DNA from: Massilia violaceinigra
GTDB lineage: Bacteria > Pseudomonadota > Gammaproteobacteria > Burkholderiales > Burkholderiaceae_D
NCBI RefSeq assembly: GCF_002752675.1
Contig: NZ_CP024608.1
Coordinates: forward strand, 3,224,001-3,288,000
Length of the DNA: 64,000 nt
Direction of reading: 5' to 3'
A model generated the notes under the pieces. That model had not been told where the DNA came from, searched no databases, and was given only the letters and a program-made list of their open reading frames with translations. The position numbers were made by a program, and so were the translations under genes. Of this stretch, positions 16,421-25,103 are shown piece after piece (within the stretch, counting starts at the first letter, position 1; each line of letters begins with the position of its first letter).

Positions 16421-17524
16421 TTATGGCAGCGACGGGGTGTTTTCGCTGAAATATTCGTGGGAATCAGCATTGTCGACGGCTTTCGTCGGGTTGCTGGTCG
16501 CCAAGCTGGCGGCGGCCGACTGGCCGTACGCCCAGTCATCGGTGGCGGCGACCACATTGAAGTGGCTCAGCTCGTGCACCAGAGTGCCGCCTTTGGAATC
16601 CGTGCCGGATGTTGGAGCCGTCCAGAACGCGTTGCAGACATAGATCTTGTATGGCTGCGTCGGGTACACATAGGCGTAGTAGGATTCCTTGCAGCTGCAA
16701 TCGACCACGATCGGCTTGCTGTCGAGCGCGTTCTTGATGTTGGCAAAGTGCGATTTAACCGTCGAGTAGCGTCCCGAGGTGTAGGCGCCGAACCATTTCT
16801 TGTAGCGCGTGCCCTGCAGGCCGTTGTTGAGATAGGTGACGCTGCCGTTGGCCATGGTCTTGGCGGCCGACATGGCCGAGTTGATCGAGCTCTGCTGCGC
16901 CGTGCTGCAGCTGGCGAACGAGACGCCGGCCGGGCCTGCAGCCTGTTGCTTGGCAGCCAGCTCGAACGGGTCGGCCACCACGGTGCCGCGCTCAAGGCGG
17001 CCATCGATCCACAGCGATACCGGCGCCGAGGCGATCTCGCCGATCTCGCGCTCGCCCTGGCGCGCGTTCACGCTGTTGTCGTCGTCGGAGGTCGAGTTGA
17101 ACAGGTTGAGCGAGGCGGCGTGGTAGCGCACCGAGTAGTCGCCCGTCACGCTCATGTCGTACATGGCCGACAGTTCCACCTTGGCCGTGTGCGAGGCGCC
17201 CGGCTTGAGCAGGTAGTAATCCTTGGCGGTCGGGGCAGGGCGCTTGTAATGGCGGCCCTGGTAAGGCACATCCACGCCGTCGCGGGTCACGTCGAACAGG
17301 TGATCCTCGACACCGGCAAACGGGGTGTGCCACTTGAGCACGTATTGCGGCTTGGACGAGGTGTTGGTGATGGTGACGCGCATGACGACATCGTCTTCCT
17401 TGCCCAGCGACGATTTTTCGGGACTCAGGCTGACAGTCACCCCGTTCGACCCCGCCTGGGCTGCCAGGCAGGCTGCTGCTGCTACGATACCGACGCTTGC
17501 TTTAACCAAGTGATTCCAGTTCAT
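16421..17524 (-). CDS. M35 family (deuterolysin/peptidyl-Lys type) secreted metallo-endopeptidase
   Basis: The preproprotein is 367 aa. A signal peptide covers about residues 1-24, a beta-rich N-terminal domain about 28-140, and the zinc-protease domain about 200-367. The zinc site is HELSH at 317-321 with the third ligand Asp330 in ATDDWAYG, matching the aspzincin GTxDxxYG motif; the AVDNADSHEYF tail is typical of peptidyl-Lys endopeptidases. Such enzymes are exported and degrade external protein. The start at 17524 follows GGAG and begins the signal peptide; the frame extends upstream without support. The 14125-14625 product resembles its N-domain. Confidence 0.9.
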   Translation of the reverse strand: MNWNHLVKASVGIVAAAACLAAQAGSNGVTVSLSPEKSSLGKEDDVVMRVTITNTSSKPQYVLKWHTPFAGVEDHLFDVTRDGVDVPYQGRHYKRPAPTAKDYYLLKPGASHTAKVELSAMYDMSVTGDYSVRYHAASLNLFNSTSDDDNSVNARQGEREIGEIASAPVSLWIDGRLERGTVVADPFELAAKQQAAGPAGVSFASCSTAQQSSINSAMSAAKTMANGSVTYLNNGLQGTRYKKWFGAYTSGRYSTVKSHFANIKNALDSKPIVVDCSCKESYYAYVYPTQPYKIYVCNAFWTAPTSGTDSKGGTLVHELSHFNVVAATDDWAYGQSAAASLATSNPTKAVDNADSHEYFSENTPSLP

Positions 17525-17959
17525 ACAGTTCTCCGTGAGTGAATGTGCTTGTTCTTGAGTGCCGGGCCAGAAACTGCCGCAACAACTCATCGTTACATGG
17601 CGCACTTTCACGGGACATACATATTCAACGGAAATTTTGTCGCTTGAGCAAATTCTGAACGTATCGCCAGGGACACAAAAAAATGTGTTTTCGCACAATT
17701 TCCTCAATGAAATCAAGCTTGTGGGAAAAGAGATTTCCTATCAGAATTTTATGCGACGCAAGCTTGTGCGGTACAAATCACGCTGCACCTGTCCTTGTCA
17801 TCGAGCCCGTTCATGCACAGCTTGAAGCAACCGACCGGCGAGGGGCGTGGCCGCGTCGCGCCACCTTGCCGCGTTTGGCGGCAGATATAGGAAACAAGCC
17901 GGGCAAAGTGTATTCTGTGCCAACGCCACTTACCGCAATCCGACAGAAAGGGATGCAGA
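17525..17959. other. Divergent intergenic region
   Basis: This 435-bp gap lies between the leftward M35 gene and the rightward amidohydrolase gene and must hold promoters for both. It is more AT-rich around 17630-17780 than its surroundings. ORFs here are short and overlap both genes' leaders; I see no convincing coding sequence or named regulatory element. Confidence 0.5.
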
Positions 17960-19855
17960 ATGACCGAAACCCGCGCGCTGCCCGCCAGCGCCACGATGGT
18001 GCTGGAACCCGTTGTTGCGCGCGCCGCCTGCGCCGCCGCCCTGCTGGCGCTGCTGCTCGGCGGCGCCACGCCGGCAGTGGCCGCGCCGAAGGCCAAGGCC
18101 GCAACCAAAGCCGCCGCCAAGGCCGCAGAGTCCGGCATGGCCGACACCATCTACCGCAACGGCTACGTCTACACCGTGGACGCCAGCGACAGCGTGCAGC
18201 AGGCCCTGGCCGTGCGCGCCGGCCGCATCGTCTACGTGGGCGACAATACCGGCGCCGCCCTGCTGGCCGGCAAGGGCACCCGACTCATCGACCTGCAGGG
18301 ACGCATGCTCATGCCGGGCCTGATCGACGCCCACATGCATCCCCTGTCCGGCGGCAAGCGCCTGCTGCGCTGCAATCTGAACTACGAAGCCCTGACCGTG
18401 CCCCAGTTTCAGGCGCGCATCCAGGCTTGCGTCGACAAGGAAAGCCGTACCAAGGGCATCAAGGAATGGCTGCAGGTGGTCAACTGGTTCCAGCAAAGCA
18501 TGCTGCCAGCCGGCGTGGAAACCACCCGCGCCACGCTCGACGCCATCAACACCGCCCGTCCGATCGTGGTGCGTTCCTCGTTCGGCCACTCCAACCTGGT
18601 CAATACGCGCGGCCTGCAACTGGCCGGCATCACGCGCTCGACGCCCAACCCGGCCACCGGCAAGATCGCGCGCAATGCCTTCGGCGAGCCGACCGGACTG
18701 CTGGAAGACGCGGCCATGGAACTGGTCGACAAGCTGCTGCCGAAGACCACCCCGGCCGAGAACATCACCGCCGCCACGTTCGCCATGCAAGCGCTGGCGC
18801 GCCAGGGCGTCACCAGTTTTCTCGACGCCAGCAGCGACCAGGAAATCTTTACCGCTTTTGCCGCCATCGAGCGCCAGGGCAAGCTGAGCGCGCGCGCCCA
18901 TTTCGCCGCCGAAGTCGCCACCGAAGATGGCGCCGATCCGGCGCGCGCGGTCGCCTCCGTGCTCAAGATGGTCAAGCGCTATCACCAGGAAAAGAACAGC
19001 GTCGACCCGTCAATGCGCGTGCGTCACGCCAAGCTCTACATGGACGGCGTGATCGCCGCGCCGGCCCTGACCGGGACCATGGTGGCGCCGTACTATGTCA
19101 ACCGGGGCACGCCGCAGCATCCGCACTGGGTGCCGGGCGACAGCAAGGGGCCGCCGGCCTATTTCCCGCCCGCCGCGCTGAAAGCCATCCTCGGCGGGCT
19201 GGCCACGGCCGGCATCGACGCCCACGTGCACGTGGACGGTGACGGCGCGGTGCGCGAAACGCTCGACGCCATCGAGGCCCTGCGCGCCACGCCCGCCGGC
19301 AAGGATGTCCGTCCGGCGCTGGCGCATGCCGAAATTGTCGACCCGGCCGACTTCGGCCGCTTCGCCGCGCTCGATGCGAGCGCGGTGCTGTCGTTCCAGT
19401 GGGCCAAGCCGGCGCCCGACACGGTGGCCGGGCTGAAGGATTATCTGGGTCCGCAGCGCTACGCCATTGTCCAGCCGCAGTCGCTCCTGCTCGACGCCGG
19501 CGCGCGCGTGGTGTTCGGCAGCGACTGGCCGGTCGATGCGCTCGACCAATGGTTCGCGCTCAAGGTGGGCGTCACCCGCACCAACTCGCCGGCAGCCGGC
19601 CCCGAGTTCGCGGGCAAGCTCGGTCCGGCGCCGGGCATGCCGCGCGCCGCCGTCTTGCGCGCGGCGACCATGAACGCCGCCTATACCTTGCGCCAGGAGG
19701 GGCAGGTGGGCTCGCTGGAAGTGGGCAAGCTGGCCGATCTGATCGTGCTGGACCGTAATTTCTTCCAGATTCCGGACGAGGAAATCGCCGACATCAAGGT
19801 GCTGCAGACGGTTGTCGGCGGCAAAGTTGTCCACCAAAGCCCGGGCTTTCCGTAG
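17960..19855 (+). CDS. Exported amidohydrolase (YtcJ-like, Amidohydro_3 family)
   Basis: The protein is 631 aa. A hydrophobic segment at about residues 22-42 (AACAAALLALLLGGATPAV) followed by a Lys/Ala-rich stretch suggests a signal peptide or membrane anchor with periplasmic location. The amidohydrolase metal motif is LIDAHMHP (residues 121-128, His125 and His127). Later conserved blocks are HVHVDGDGAV, LAHAEIVD and FGSDWPVDAL, and the C-terminus has the usual VGKLADLIVLDRNFF. Metal-dependent hydrolysis of amide or urea-like bonds is expected; the substrate is unknown. It appears monocistronic. Confidence 0.88.
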   Translation: MTETRALPASATMVLEPVVARAACAAALLALLLGGATPAVAAPKAKAATKAAAKAAESGMADTIYRNGYVYTVDASDSVQQALAVRAGRIVYVGDNTGAALLAGKGTRLIDLQGRMLMPGLIDAHMHPLSGGKRLLRCNLNYEALTVPQFQARIQACVDKESRTKGIKEWLQVVNWFQQSMLPAGVETTRATLDAINTARPIVVRSSFGHSNLVNTRGLQLAGITRSTPNPATGKIARNAFGEPTGLLEDAAMELVDKLLPKTTPAENITAATFAMQALARQGVTSFLDASSDQEIFTAFAAIERQGKLSARAHFAAEVATEDGADPARAVASVLKMVKRYHQEKNSVDPSMRVRHAKLYMDGVIAAPALTGTMVAPYYVNRGTPQHPHWVPGDSKGPPAYFPPAALKAILGGLATAGIDAHVHVDGDGAVRETLDAIEALRATPAGKDVRPALAHAEIVDPADFGRFAALDASAVLSFQWAKPAPDTVAGLKDYLGPQRYAIVQPQSLLLDAGARVVFGSDWPVDALDQWFALKVGVTRTNSPAAGPEFAGKLGPAPGMPRAAVLRAATMNAAYTLRQEGQVGSLEVGKLADLIVLDRNFFQIPDEEIADIKVLQTVVGGKVVHQSPGFP

Positions 19856-19944
19856 CCAGCCCGTGGCAACGCCGGCTGGGCCAGGAAGTGCGAAACGCTT
19901 TGTTATTGCTTAAGAAAGCGCCGCATCAGTCCGCGTATGCAATG

Positions 19945-19969
19945 CAAAACGGCCGCACCAGGCGACCGT
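19945..19969 (-). terminator. Rho-independent terminator after flgN
   Basis: Read leftward, ACGGTCGC pairs with GCGGCCGT (one G-T wobble) around a CTGGT-type loop and continues into TTTTGC, 32 bp past the flgN stop. Confidence 0.65.
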
Positions 19970-20000
19970 TCAGTCAGCACAACAGACAAGGGCAGGGCGT

Positions 20001-20474
20001 TCAGCCCACCACGTAGCGCTTCGATGGACCGCCCGGGGCCGCCTGGCCGCGCGGGCCGTACACGGCCGCCTCGCCACCGCTGGTCGGGGTGCGCATCGCA
20101 TTGATCAAGCCCTGCGTGTGCGACAGTTGCTTGTTGATCAGCATGCCGTTGATACGGTTCAATTCCTTGGCTTCGCGTGTCTTGCCCAGCAATGCTTGCC
20201 AGCCTGACAAGGCATCCGCCGCACCGCTGGCTTCCACCCACGCCTGCATGCCACTGTCGTCGGCCGCAAAACCGGCTGCGGCCAGGCTCTGGTGCCGTTG
20301 CCGCGCCAGCGCTGCCATCTCGGCCACCACCTGCGCCTTGCGCGGGGTCAGCTCGTCGAGGCCGGCCGTGTCGGCGTTGACCAGCAGTTGCTGTTCCTGC
20401 GTCATCAATTCCAGTGCGGAAGTGATCAAGGCAAGTTCCTGCGGCAGGGTTGTGCTCGGGCTGGCTGTGGACAT
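20001..20474 (-). CDS. flgN: Flagellar export chaperone FlgN
   Basis: FlgN is the cytosolic chaperone for the hook-filament junction proteins FlgK and FlgL. The 157-aa product is mainly alpha-helical with no signal sequence. Family features seen are the N-terminal helix EQQLLVNADTAGLDELTPRK and the C-terminal NRINGMLINKQLSHTQGLIN, the substrate-binding helix. It lies 30 bp after flgM, the standard flgA-flgM-flgN order. Its clients FlgK and FlgL are encoded at 29635-32880. Confidence 0.88.
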   Translation of the reverse strand: MSTASPSTTLPQELALITSALELMTQEQQLLVNADTAGLDELTPRKAQVVAEMAALARQRHQSLAAAGFAADDSGMQAWVEASGAADALSGWQALLGKTREAKELNRINGMLINKQLSHTQGLINAMRTPTSGGEAAVYGPRGQAAPGGPSKRYVVG

Positions 20475-20504
20475 GGTCGTGGTATCGCCGGAAAACCGGC
20501 GCCG

Positions 20505-20810
20505 TTAGCGATTTCGGGAATGCAGCAGATCGCGCACGGTGTCCAGCAAGCCATCCGCGACCTTCTCGGAATTGACCTGGAACTGGCCGTCGGCAATCGC
20601 CAGCTTGATGCGCTCGACTTTCTTGGTGTCGAACACGCCATTGTTGTTGCCCACCGCACTGGCCATGGCCTGGCCCTGCGACGACAGCTTGACGCTGTCC
20701 GTGCTCGCGGGCGCGCTGCTGCTGGCTTTTTCGGTGCTCTTGGCATTGGCCGCGGGCGTACTGGCCGCCGGCAGGCCGGGGTTACTCTTTAGGGTATCGT
20801 TAATTTTCAC
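20505..20810 (-). CDS. flgM: Anti-sigma-28 factor FlgM
   Basis: FlgM binds FliA until the hook is complete, then leaves through the flagellar export channel. The 101-aa product has the expected disordered Ala/Ser-rich N-terminal half and the C-terminal FliA-binding helices (TKKVERIKLAIADGQF, VADGLLDTVRDLL). A sigma-28 promoter (20861-20887) is directly upstream, giving the usual feedback loop, and it can also be reached from flgA. Confidence 0.92.
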   Translation of the reverse strand: MKINDTLKSNPGLPAASTPAANAKSTEKASSSAPASTDSVKLSSQGQAMASAVGNNNGVFDTKKVERIKLAIADGQFQVNSEKVADGLLDTVRDLLHSRNR

Positions 20811-20860
20811 AGCATCATCCTTCTCTGGGCGGAGCGGTAAAACCTCCAGGGTCTGCGTAA

Positions 20861-20887
20861 GTAACGGCGCTCGCGTCGTAAACTTTA
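20861..20887 (-). promoter_or_regulatory. Sigma-28 (FliA) promoter of flgMN
   Basis: On the minus strand, TAAAGTTT (20887-20880), 11-bp spacer, then GCCGTTAC (20868-20861). This is an almost perfect class 3 flagellar promoter in the flgA-flgM gap. Confidence 0.85.
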
Positions 20888-20918
20888 GCGCTTTCCGGCG
20901 GGAGTTTGTACCCCTTGC

Positions 20919-21638
20919 CTAAAACACCACCTCGACCAGCCCGCCGGCCTTGGCCACGCCGCTGAGGATGGCGCCGGCCGGGGTCCTTACCTGGACCACC
21001 TGGCCATCGCTGGCGTTGCCAATCGCGCGCGCTTCGGCCGAGACCCGGAACCCGTTGCCGGTCGATACCACCCTGACCAGCTGTCCCTGCTGCACCACCT
21101 GCTTGCCGCGCAGGGCGTCGAGCCGCAAGGGCGCACCGGAGGCCAGCGATACCGTGCTGGTACGTCCGACAGCTTGCCCCATGTCGGTGACGATCCCGTT
21201 GGGCATCGCTGAAATGTCGCCTCTTAGCAACACTAATTGCGATTGTTCAATTGTCTGGCCCTGAGCCAGCGGCACCGCGGTGGCCACATAATCCGTTACC
21301 ACGCTCACTTGGGCCTGAATATACACCTTCCACGCGACCGGCGCAGTACAGCGCACGCCGACCGTGGTTTTTCCCCAAGTGCGCGCGCCCGGCTGCTGGA
21401 ATGCCTGGGGTGCAGGGCAAGAAGCCAGGCTCATGCGCTGGTTGATGGGGCCGACCGTGACAGTCACTTCCCCCGCCAGCGCCGCGCTCTGGGCTTGCAA
21501 AAACGCTTCAGCCACGCGCTTTAACGCGGCCGGGTCCTGCAGTGCCAGCGCCGGGGTGGCCGCTGCCTGGGCGGCGGCCGGTGGCACGAAGCAACATTGT
21601 GACGCAAGCAAGAAGGCAGTAATTAGGGCAATTTTCAT
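20919..21638 (-). CDS. flgA: Flagellar P-ring chaperone FlgA
   Basis: FlgA is a periplasmic chaperone that helps FlgI assemble the P ring. The 239-aa protein has a signal peptide (residues 1-23 or so, IALITAFLLASQCCFVPPAAAQ) and a C-terminal SAF domain (GQLVRVVSTGNGFRVSAEA; then QVRTPAGAILSGVAKAGG). The ATG at 21638 puts the signal peptide at the N-terminus; in-frame starts at 21665-21677 would add 9-13 residues. It is divergent from flgB and leads the leftward flgA-flgM-flgN unit. Confidence 0.92.
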   Translation of the reverse strand: MKIALITAFLLASQCCFVPPAAAQAAATPALALQDPAALKRVAEAFLQAQSAALAGEVTVTVGPINQRMSLASCPAPQAFQQPGARTWGKTTVGVRCTAPVAWKVYIQAQVSVVTDYVATAVPLAQGQTIEQSQLVLLRGDISAMPNGIVTDMGQAVGRTSTVSLASGAPLRLDALRGKQVVQQGQLVRVVSTGNGFRVSAEARAIGNASDGQVVQVRTPAGAILSGVAKAGGLVEVVF

Positions 21639-21732
21639 ATAGATTGCTTTCAGGAATGAGAGCATCATAGACTTCACGCGACGTTGCCGAACTTCCGAAT
21701 AGCCGTGTTTTGATGTTCCTTATCGTTCGATT

Positions 21733-21750
21733 GGGCCGGCAGCACGGCCC
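21733..21750. promoter_or_regulatory. Inverted repeat in the flgA-flgB divergent region
   Basis: GGGCCG (21733-21738) and CGGCCC (21745-21750) are separated by GCAGCA. It could be an operator or a leader hairpin for flgB; there is no T run, so it is unlikely to be a terminator. Confidence 0.3.
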
Positions 21751-21821
21751 GTATGATTCTTCCTGTCATCACAAGTACATTGCCGCCAACCCGGAGGCAG
21801 TCGACAGATGCGGAGCACGAC

Positions 21822-22244
21822 ATGATTGGCAAACTCGACGATTACATGCGCTTTAACGAGACGGCCCTGAGCCTGCGCTCGCAACGCCAGGAATTGCTGG
21901 CGTCAAACATCGCGAATGCGGATACGCCTAACTACAAGGCGCGCGATATCGACTTCGCCAGCGCCCTGCAAGGCGTGATGGCCAAGACCACCCCGCCGGC
22001 CGGCGTGCTCAAGCAAACCGCCCCGGCCCACATGCCGACCGGCGCCCTCAAGGGCGACGTGCTGGCGAACGGCACCCCGCTGCTGTACCGCACCCCGGCC
22101 CAGGGCGCGGTCGACGGCAACACGGTCGACATGGATGTCGAGCGCAACCAGTTTGCCGACAATGCCCTGCGTTACGAAGCGGCGGTGACCTTCATCAACA
22201 TGCAGATCCGCGGCATGAGCACGGCGATCCAGGGAGGCCAGTAA
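21822..22244 (+). CDS. flgB: Flagellar basal-body rod protein FlgB
   Basis: FlgB is a proximal rod subunit in the periplasm, exported by the flagellar system. The 140-aa product carries the axial-protein N-terminal motif ([20 protein letters not shown]) and a C-terminal helix ([18 protein letters not shown]). The ATG at 21822 is preceded by GGAG; the frame extends to 21753 without support. It opens the flgB-flgL transcription unit and ends 2 bp before flgC. Confidence 0.95.
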   Translation: MIGKLDDYMRFNETALSLRSQRQELLASNIANADTPNYKARDIDFASALQGVMAKTTPPAGVLKQTAPAHMPTGALKGDVLANGTPLLYRTPAQGAVDGNTVDMDVERNQFADNALRYEAAVTFINMQIRGMSTAIQGGQ

Positions 22245-22246
22245 TC

Positions 22247-22648
22247 ATGTCGCTATTTAATATCTTTAACGTATCCGGCTCGGCCATGAGCGCCCAGGCC
22301 CAGCGTCTGAACACCACCGCCAGCAACCTGGCCAACGCCGACAGCGCCACCAGCGCCAGCGGCGAGGCTTACCGTGCCAAGCAGGTCGTGTTCGAGGCGG
22401 TCCCGACCGAAGGCGGCGGCACCGGCGTCAAGGTGCGCGAAGTGATCGAAGATCCTTCCCCGCTCAAGCAGGTGTACGACCCCAAGCATCCGATGGCGGA
22501 CGACAAGGGTTATGTGGCCATGCCGAACGTAAACGTCGTCGACGAGATGGTCAACATGCTGTCGGCCTCGCGTTCTTACCAGACCAACGTCGAAACCATG
22601 AACGCGGCCAAGTCGCTGTTGATGAAAACGTTGACCATTGGTCAATAA
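22247..22648 (+). CDS. flgC: Flagellar basal-body rod protein FlgC
   Basis: FlgC is a proximal rod subunit. The 133-aa protein shows the flagellar N-terminal signature ([20 protein letters not shown]) and the C-terminal rod motif ([20 protein letters not shown]). It lies between flgB and flgD, its normal position, with 2 bp and 26 bp gaps. Confidence 0.96.
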   Translation: MSLFNIFNVSGSAMSAQAQRLNTTASNLANADSATSASGEAYRAKQVVFEAVPTEGGGTGVKVREVIEDPSPLKQVYDPKHPMADDKGYVAMPNVNVVDEMVNMLSASRSYQTNVETMNAAKSLLMKTLTIGQ

Positions 22649-22674
22649 CCTGAGTAATAAACTGAGAAACCGCC

Positions 22675-23388
22675 ATGGCAACCGTTAATTCCAATGCACC
22701 CGTGATGTCGCAAGACTTGCTCAATTCCGTCAATCCCAAGAAGCCCAAGGCGGTCGAAGGCAGCGTCGAGGCGGACACCAACAAGTTCATGACCCTGCTG
22801 GTCACCCAGCTCAAGAACCAGGATCCGATGAATCCGCTCGACAATGCCCAGATCACCAGCCAGCTGGCCCAGCTGTCGACGGTGACCGGCGTCAACAAGC
22901 TGAACACGACCATGGAATCGCTCAAGTCGAGCTACCAGTCGTCGGAAGGCTTGCAAGCCGCCAACCTGATCGGCCACGGCGTGCTGGTGGGAGGCAATGG
23001 CGTGACCCTGGCCGGCGGCAAGGGCATCATGGGCGTCCACCTGGACAGCGCGGCCGACAAGGTGCAGATGATCATCACCGACCCGAAGACCGGCAAGGAT
23101 ATCCAGACCATCGACCTCGGCCAGCAGCCGGCCGGCACCGTGCCGATCGCCTGGGACGGCGTGGTCGACCCGACCAAACTCGATGCGGCCGGCAAACCGA
23201 TCGCCCTCAAGGATGGCAATTACCTGATTCGTGTCGTCGCCGAGCGCGGCGGTGAAGTCTTAAAAGATGCCAAGGCCCTGTCGTTCGACACGGTCGCCAG
23301 CGTCACCACCAGCGCCAAGGATGGCGTCAAACTGAATCTACCTTCGCGGGGCGTCGTGGCAATGACCGACGTCAAGCAAATTCTGTAA
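22675..23388 (+). CDS. flgD: Flagellar hook assembly (cap) protein FlgD
   Basis: FlgD caps the growing hook and is discarded when FlgK arrives. The 237-aa protein has the conserved N-terminal FMTLLVTQLKNQDPMNPLDN, which helps its export and hook-cap function, and a C-terminal FlgD Ig-like/TUDOR region (VPIAWDGVVDPTKLDAAGKP; DGNYLIRVVAERGG). It sits between flgC and flgE as expected. Confidence 0.95.
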   Translation: MATVNSNAPVMSQDLLNSVNPKKPKAVEGSVEADTNKFMTLLVTQLKNQDPMNPLDNAQITSQLAQLSTVTGVNKLNTTMESLKSSYQSSEGLQAANLIGHGVLVGGNGVTLAGGKGIMGVHLDSAADKVQMIITDPKTGKDIQTIDLGQQPAGTVPIAWDGVVDPTKLDAAGKPIALKDGNYLIRVVAERGGEVLKDAKALSFDTVASVTTSAKDGVKLNLPSRGVVAMTDVKQIL

Positions 23389-23426
23389 CCAAGCCGCTAC
23401 TACTTATACTTTTTAGGAGAAACACC

Positions 23427-24947
23427 ATGTCGTTTCAACAAGGACTTAGCGGCTTGAATGGCGCAGCCAAATCGCTCGACGTTATCGGCAACAACATCGC
23501 CAACGCCAGCACCGTCGGTTTCAAGGGTTCGCAGGCGCAGTTTGCCGACGTGTACGCCAATTCGCTCAATGGCGCCGGCGGCAACCAGGCCGGGATCGGC
23601 GTGAAAGTGGCGCAGATCGCCCAGCAGTTCACCCAGGGCAATATCGAAAGCTCGAACAACCCGCTCGACATCGCCATCAACGGTGCCGGCTTTTTCCGCA
23701 CCGATGTCAACGGCGACGTGCAGTATTCGCGCAACGGCCAGTTCTCGCTCGACAAGAACGGTTTCGTGGTCAATGCCCAGGGCGCCAAGCTGACCGGTTA
23801 TGGCGTCAGCGAGGCCGGCAACATCCTGACCGGTTCGCCGATTCCCCTCAAGATCGACAACAGCGACATGAATCCGCTGGAAACGTCCCGCGTCGATACC
23901 AAGCTCAACCTCGATTCGCGCAGCCCGCTGCCGAAAACCGTGCCGTTCGATGCGACCGATCCGGAAACGTACAACAAGCAGACCTCAATCGACGTGTTCG
24001 ACAGCCTGGGCAATTCGCACGTGATGTCGACCTACTACGTCAAGACCGGTCCCGGCGCGTGGGATGTGTACGTTGGCTCCGACGGGGTTGAAATGACCAA
24101 CCAGGCCGTCGCCGCCGCCGCGCAGACCGATGCCGCCGCCGGTACCGCGCGCGACGCCTTCCAGACCGCCGCCACCAGCGTGCCGCCGGGTAACATGGCC
24201 GCTGCTGCTGCCGCGTACGCCACCGCCGCTGGCGCCGCCGTGGCCGCTGCCGCCGGCACCGCCGGCGCCACGCCGGCCCAGCAGACCGCGATTACCACCG
24301 CCGCCACCAGCGCCGGCGGCATCCCCGGCACCACGCCGGCCGAGATCGACAAGCTGATCGCCGCCGCCGTCAAGGTGCCGGCCGTGAGCGTCGGACACCT
24401 CAATTTCGACGTCAATGGCGTGCTGAGCAATGCTGCCATGGCGCCGCAGACCCTGCCGCTGACGATCGAGTTGCCGGTATTCCCGCTGACCGGTGCCAAG
24501 CCGACCATCGAATTCGATCTGCACTTCGCCGGCTCGACCCAGTACGGCGACGCCACGGAAGAGAAGCTGTCGAGCCAGGACGGCTATACGGCCGGCAGCC
24601 TGCAGCGTTTCTCGGCCGGTCCCGACGGCACCATCCTGGGACAGTACAGCAATGGCGAATCGCGTCCGCTGGGACAGGTCGTGCTGGCCAATTTCTCCAA
24701 TCCGAACGGGCTGCAACCGCTGGGTAACAATGCGTGGGCGCAAACGCCAACCTCGGGCTCGCCGCTGATCGGCACGCCGAATTCTGGCAGTTTCGGCAAT
24801 TTGCAAGCGTCGGCGGTGGAAAATTCAAACGTGGATTTGACGGCGGAACTGGTCAATATGATCACGGCGCAGCGGGTTTATCAGGCCAATGCGCAGACCA
24901 TCAAGACGCAGGATTCGGTGCTGCAGACGCTGGTCAACCTGCGTTAA
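23427..24947 (+). CDS. flgE: Flagellar hook protein FlgE with an Ala-rich insertion
   Basis: FlgE polymerises to form the hook. The 506-aa protein is longer than the roughly 400-aa Salmonella protein. It has the N-terminal axial motif (LDVIGNNIANASTVGFKGSQ), hook domains, and the C-terminal NSNVDLTAELVNMITAQRVY. Residues of about 220-315 are an Ala/Thr/Gly-rich insertion (AAAAAAYATAAGAAVAAAAG within it) between two hook-domain halves, probably surface-exposed. TTAGGAG precedes the ATG. A palindromic repeat separates it from flgF. Confidence 0.95.
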   Translation: MSFQQGLSGLNGAAKSLDVIGNNIANASTVGFKGSQAQFADVYANSLNGAGGNQAGIGVKVAQIAQQFTQGNIESSNNPLDIAINGAGFFRTDVNGDVQYSRNGQFSLDKNGFVVNAQGAKLTGYGVSEAGNILTGSPIPLKIDNSDMNPLETSRVDTKLNLDSRSPLPKTVPFDATDPETYNKQTSIDVFDSLGNSHVMSTYYVKTGPGAWDVYVGSDGVEMTNQAVAAAAQTDAAAGTARDAFQTAATSVPPGNMAAAAAAYATAAGAAVAAAAGTAGATPAQQTAITTAATSAGGIPGTTPAEIDKLIAAAVKVPAVSVGHLNFDVNGVLSNAAMAPQTLPLTIELPVFPLTGAKPTIEFDLHFAGSTQYGDATEEKLSSQDGYTAGSLQRFSAGPDGTILGQYSNGESRPLGQVVLANFSNPNGLQPLGNNAWAQTPTSGSPLIGTPNSGSFGNLQASAVENSNVDLTAELVNMITAQRVYQANAQTIKTQDSVLQTLVNLR

Positions 24948-24956
24948 TAGCTAGCT

Positions 24957-25036
24957 CGTCGTTCCCGCGCAGGCGGGAACCCCAGTTTCTTCGCGTCGCC
25001 GGCGCGTACTTGGGTTCCCGCCTGCGCGGGAACGAC
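24957..25036. repeat. Paired dRS3-like palindromes between flgE and flgF
   Basis: GTTCCCGCGCAGGCGGGAAC (24961-24980) and GTTCCCGCCTGCGCGGGAAC (25014-25033) form a larger inverted repeat, as at 9016-9106. It lies inside the flg operon and could form a strong hairpin in the mRNA that attenuates or processes the transcript. Confidence 0.9.
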
Positions 25037-25103
25037 GGGATGTTGGCGGAGAGACGGGTGTGGGTGGCGGGAACGTCAGTAGGGCACGCTTTAAGGAAAA
25101 ATC

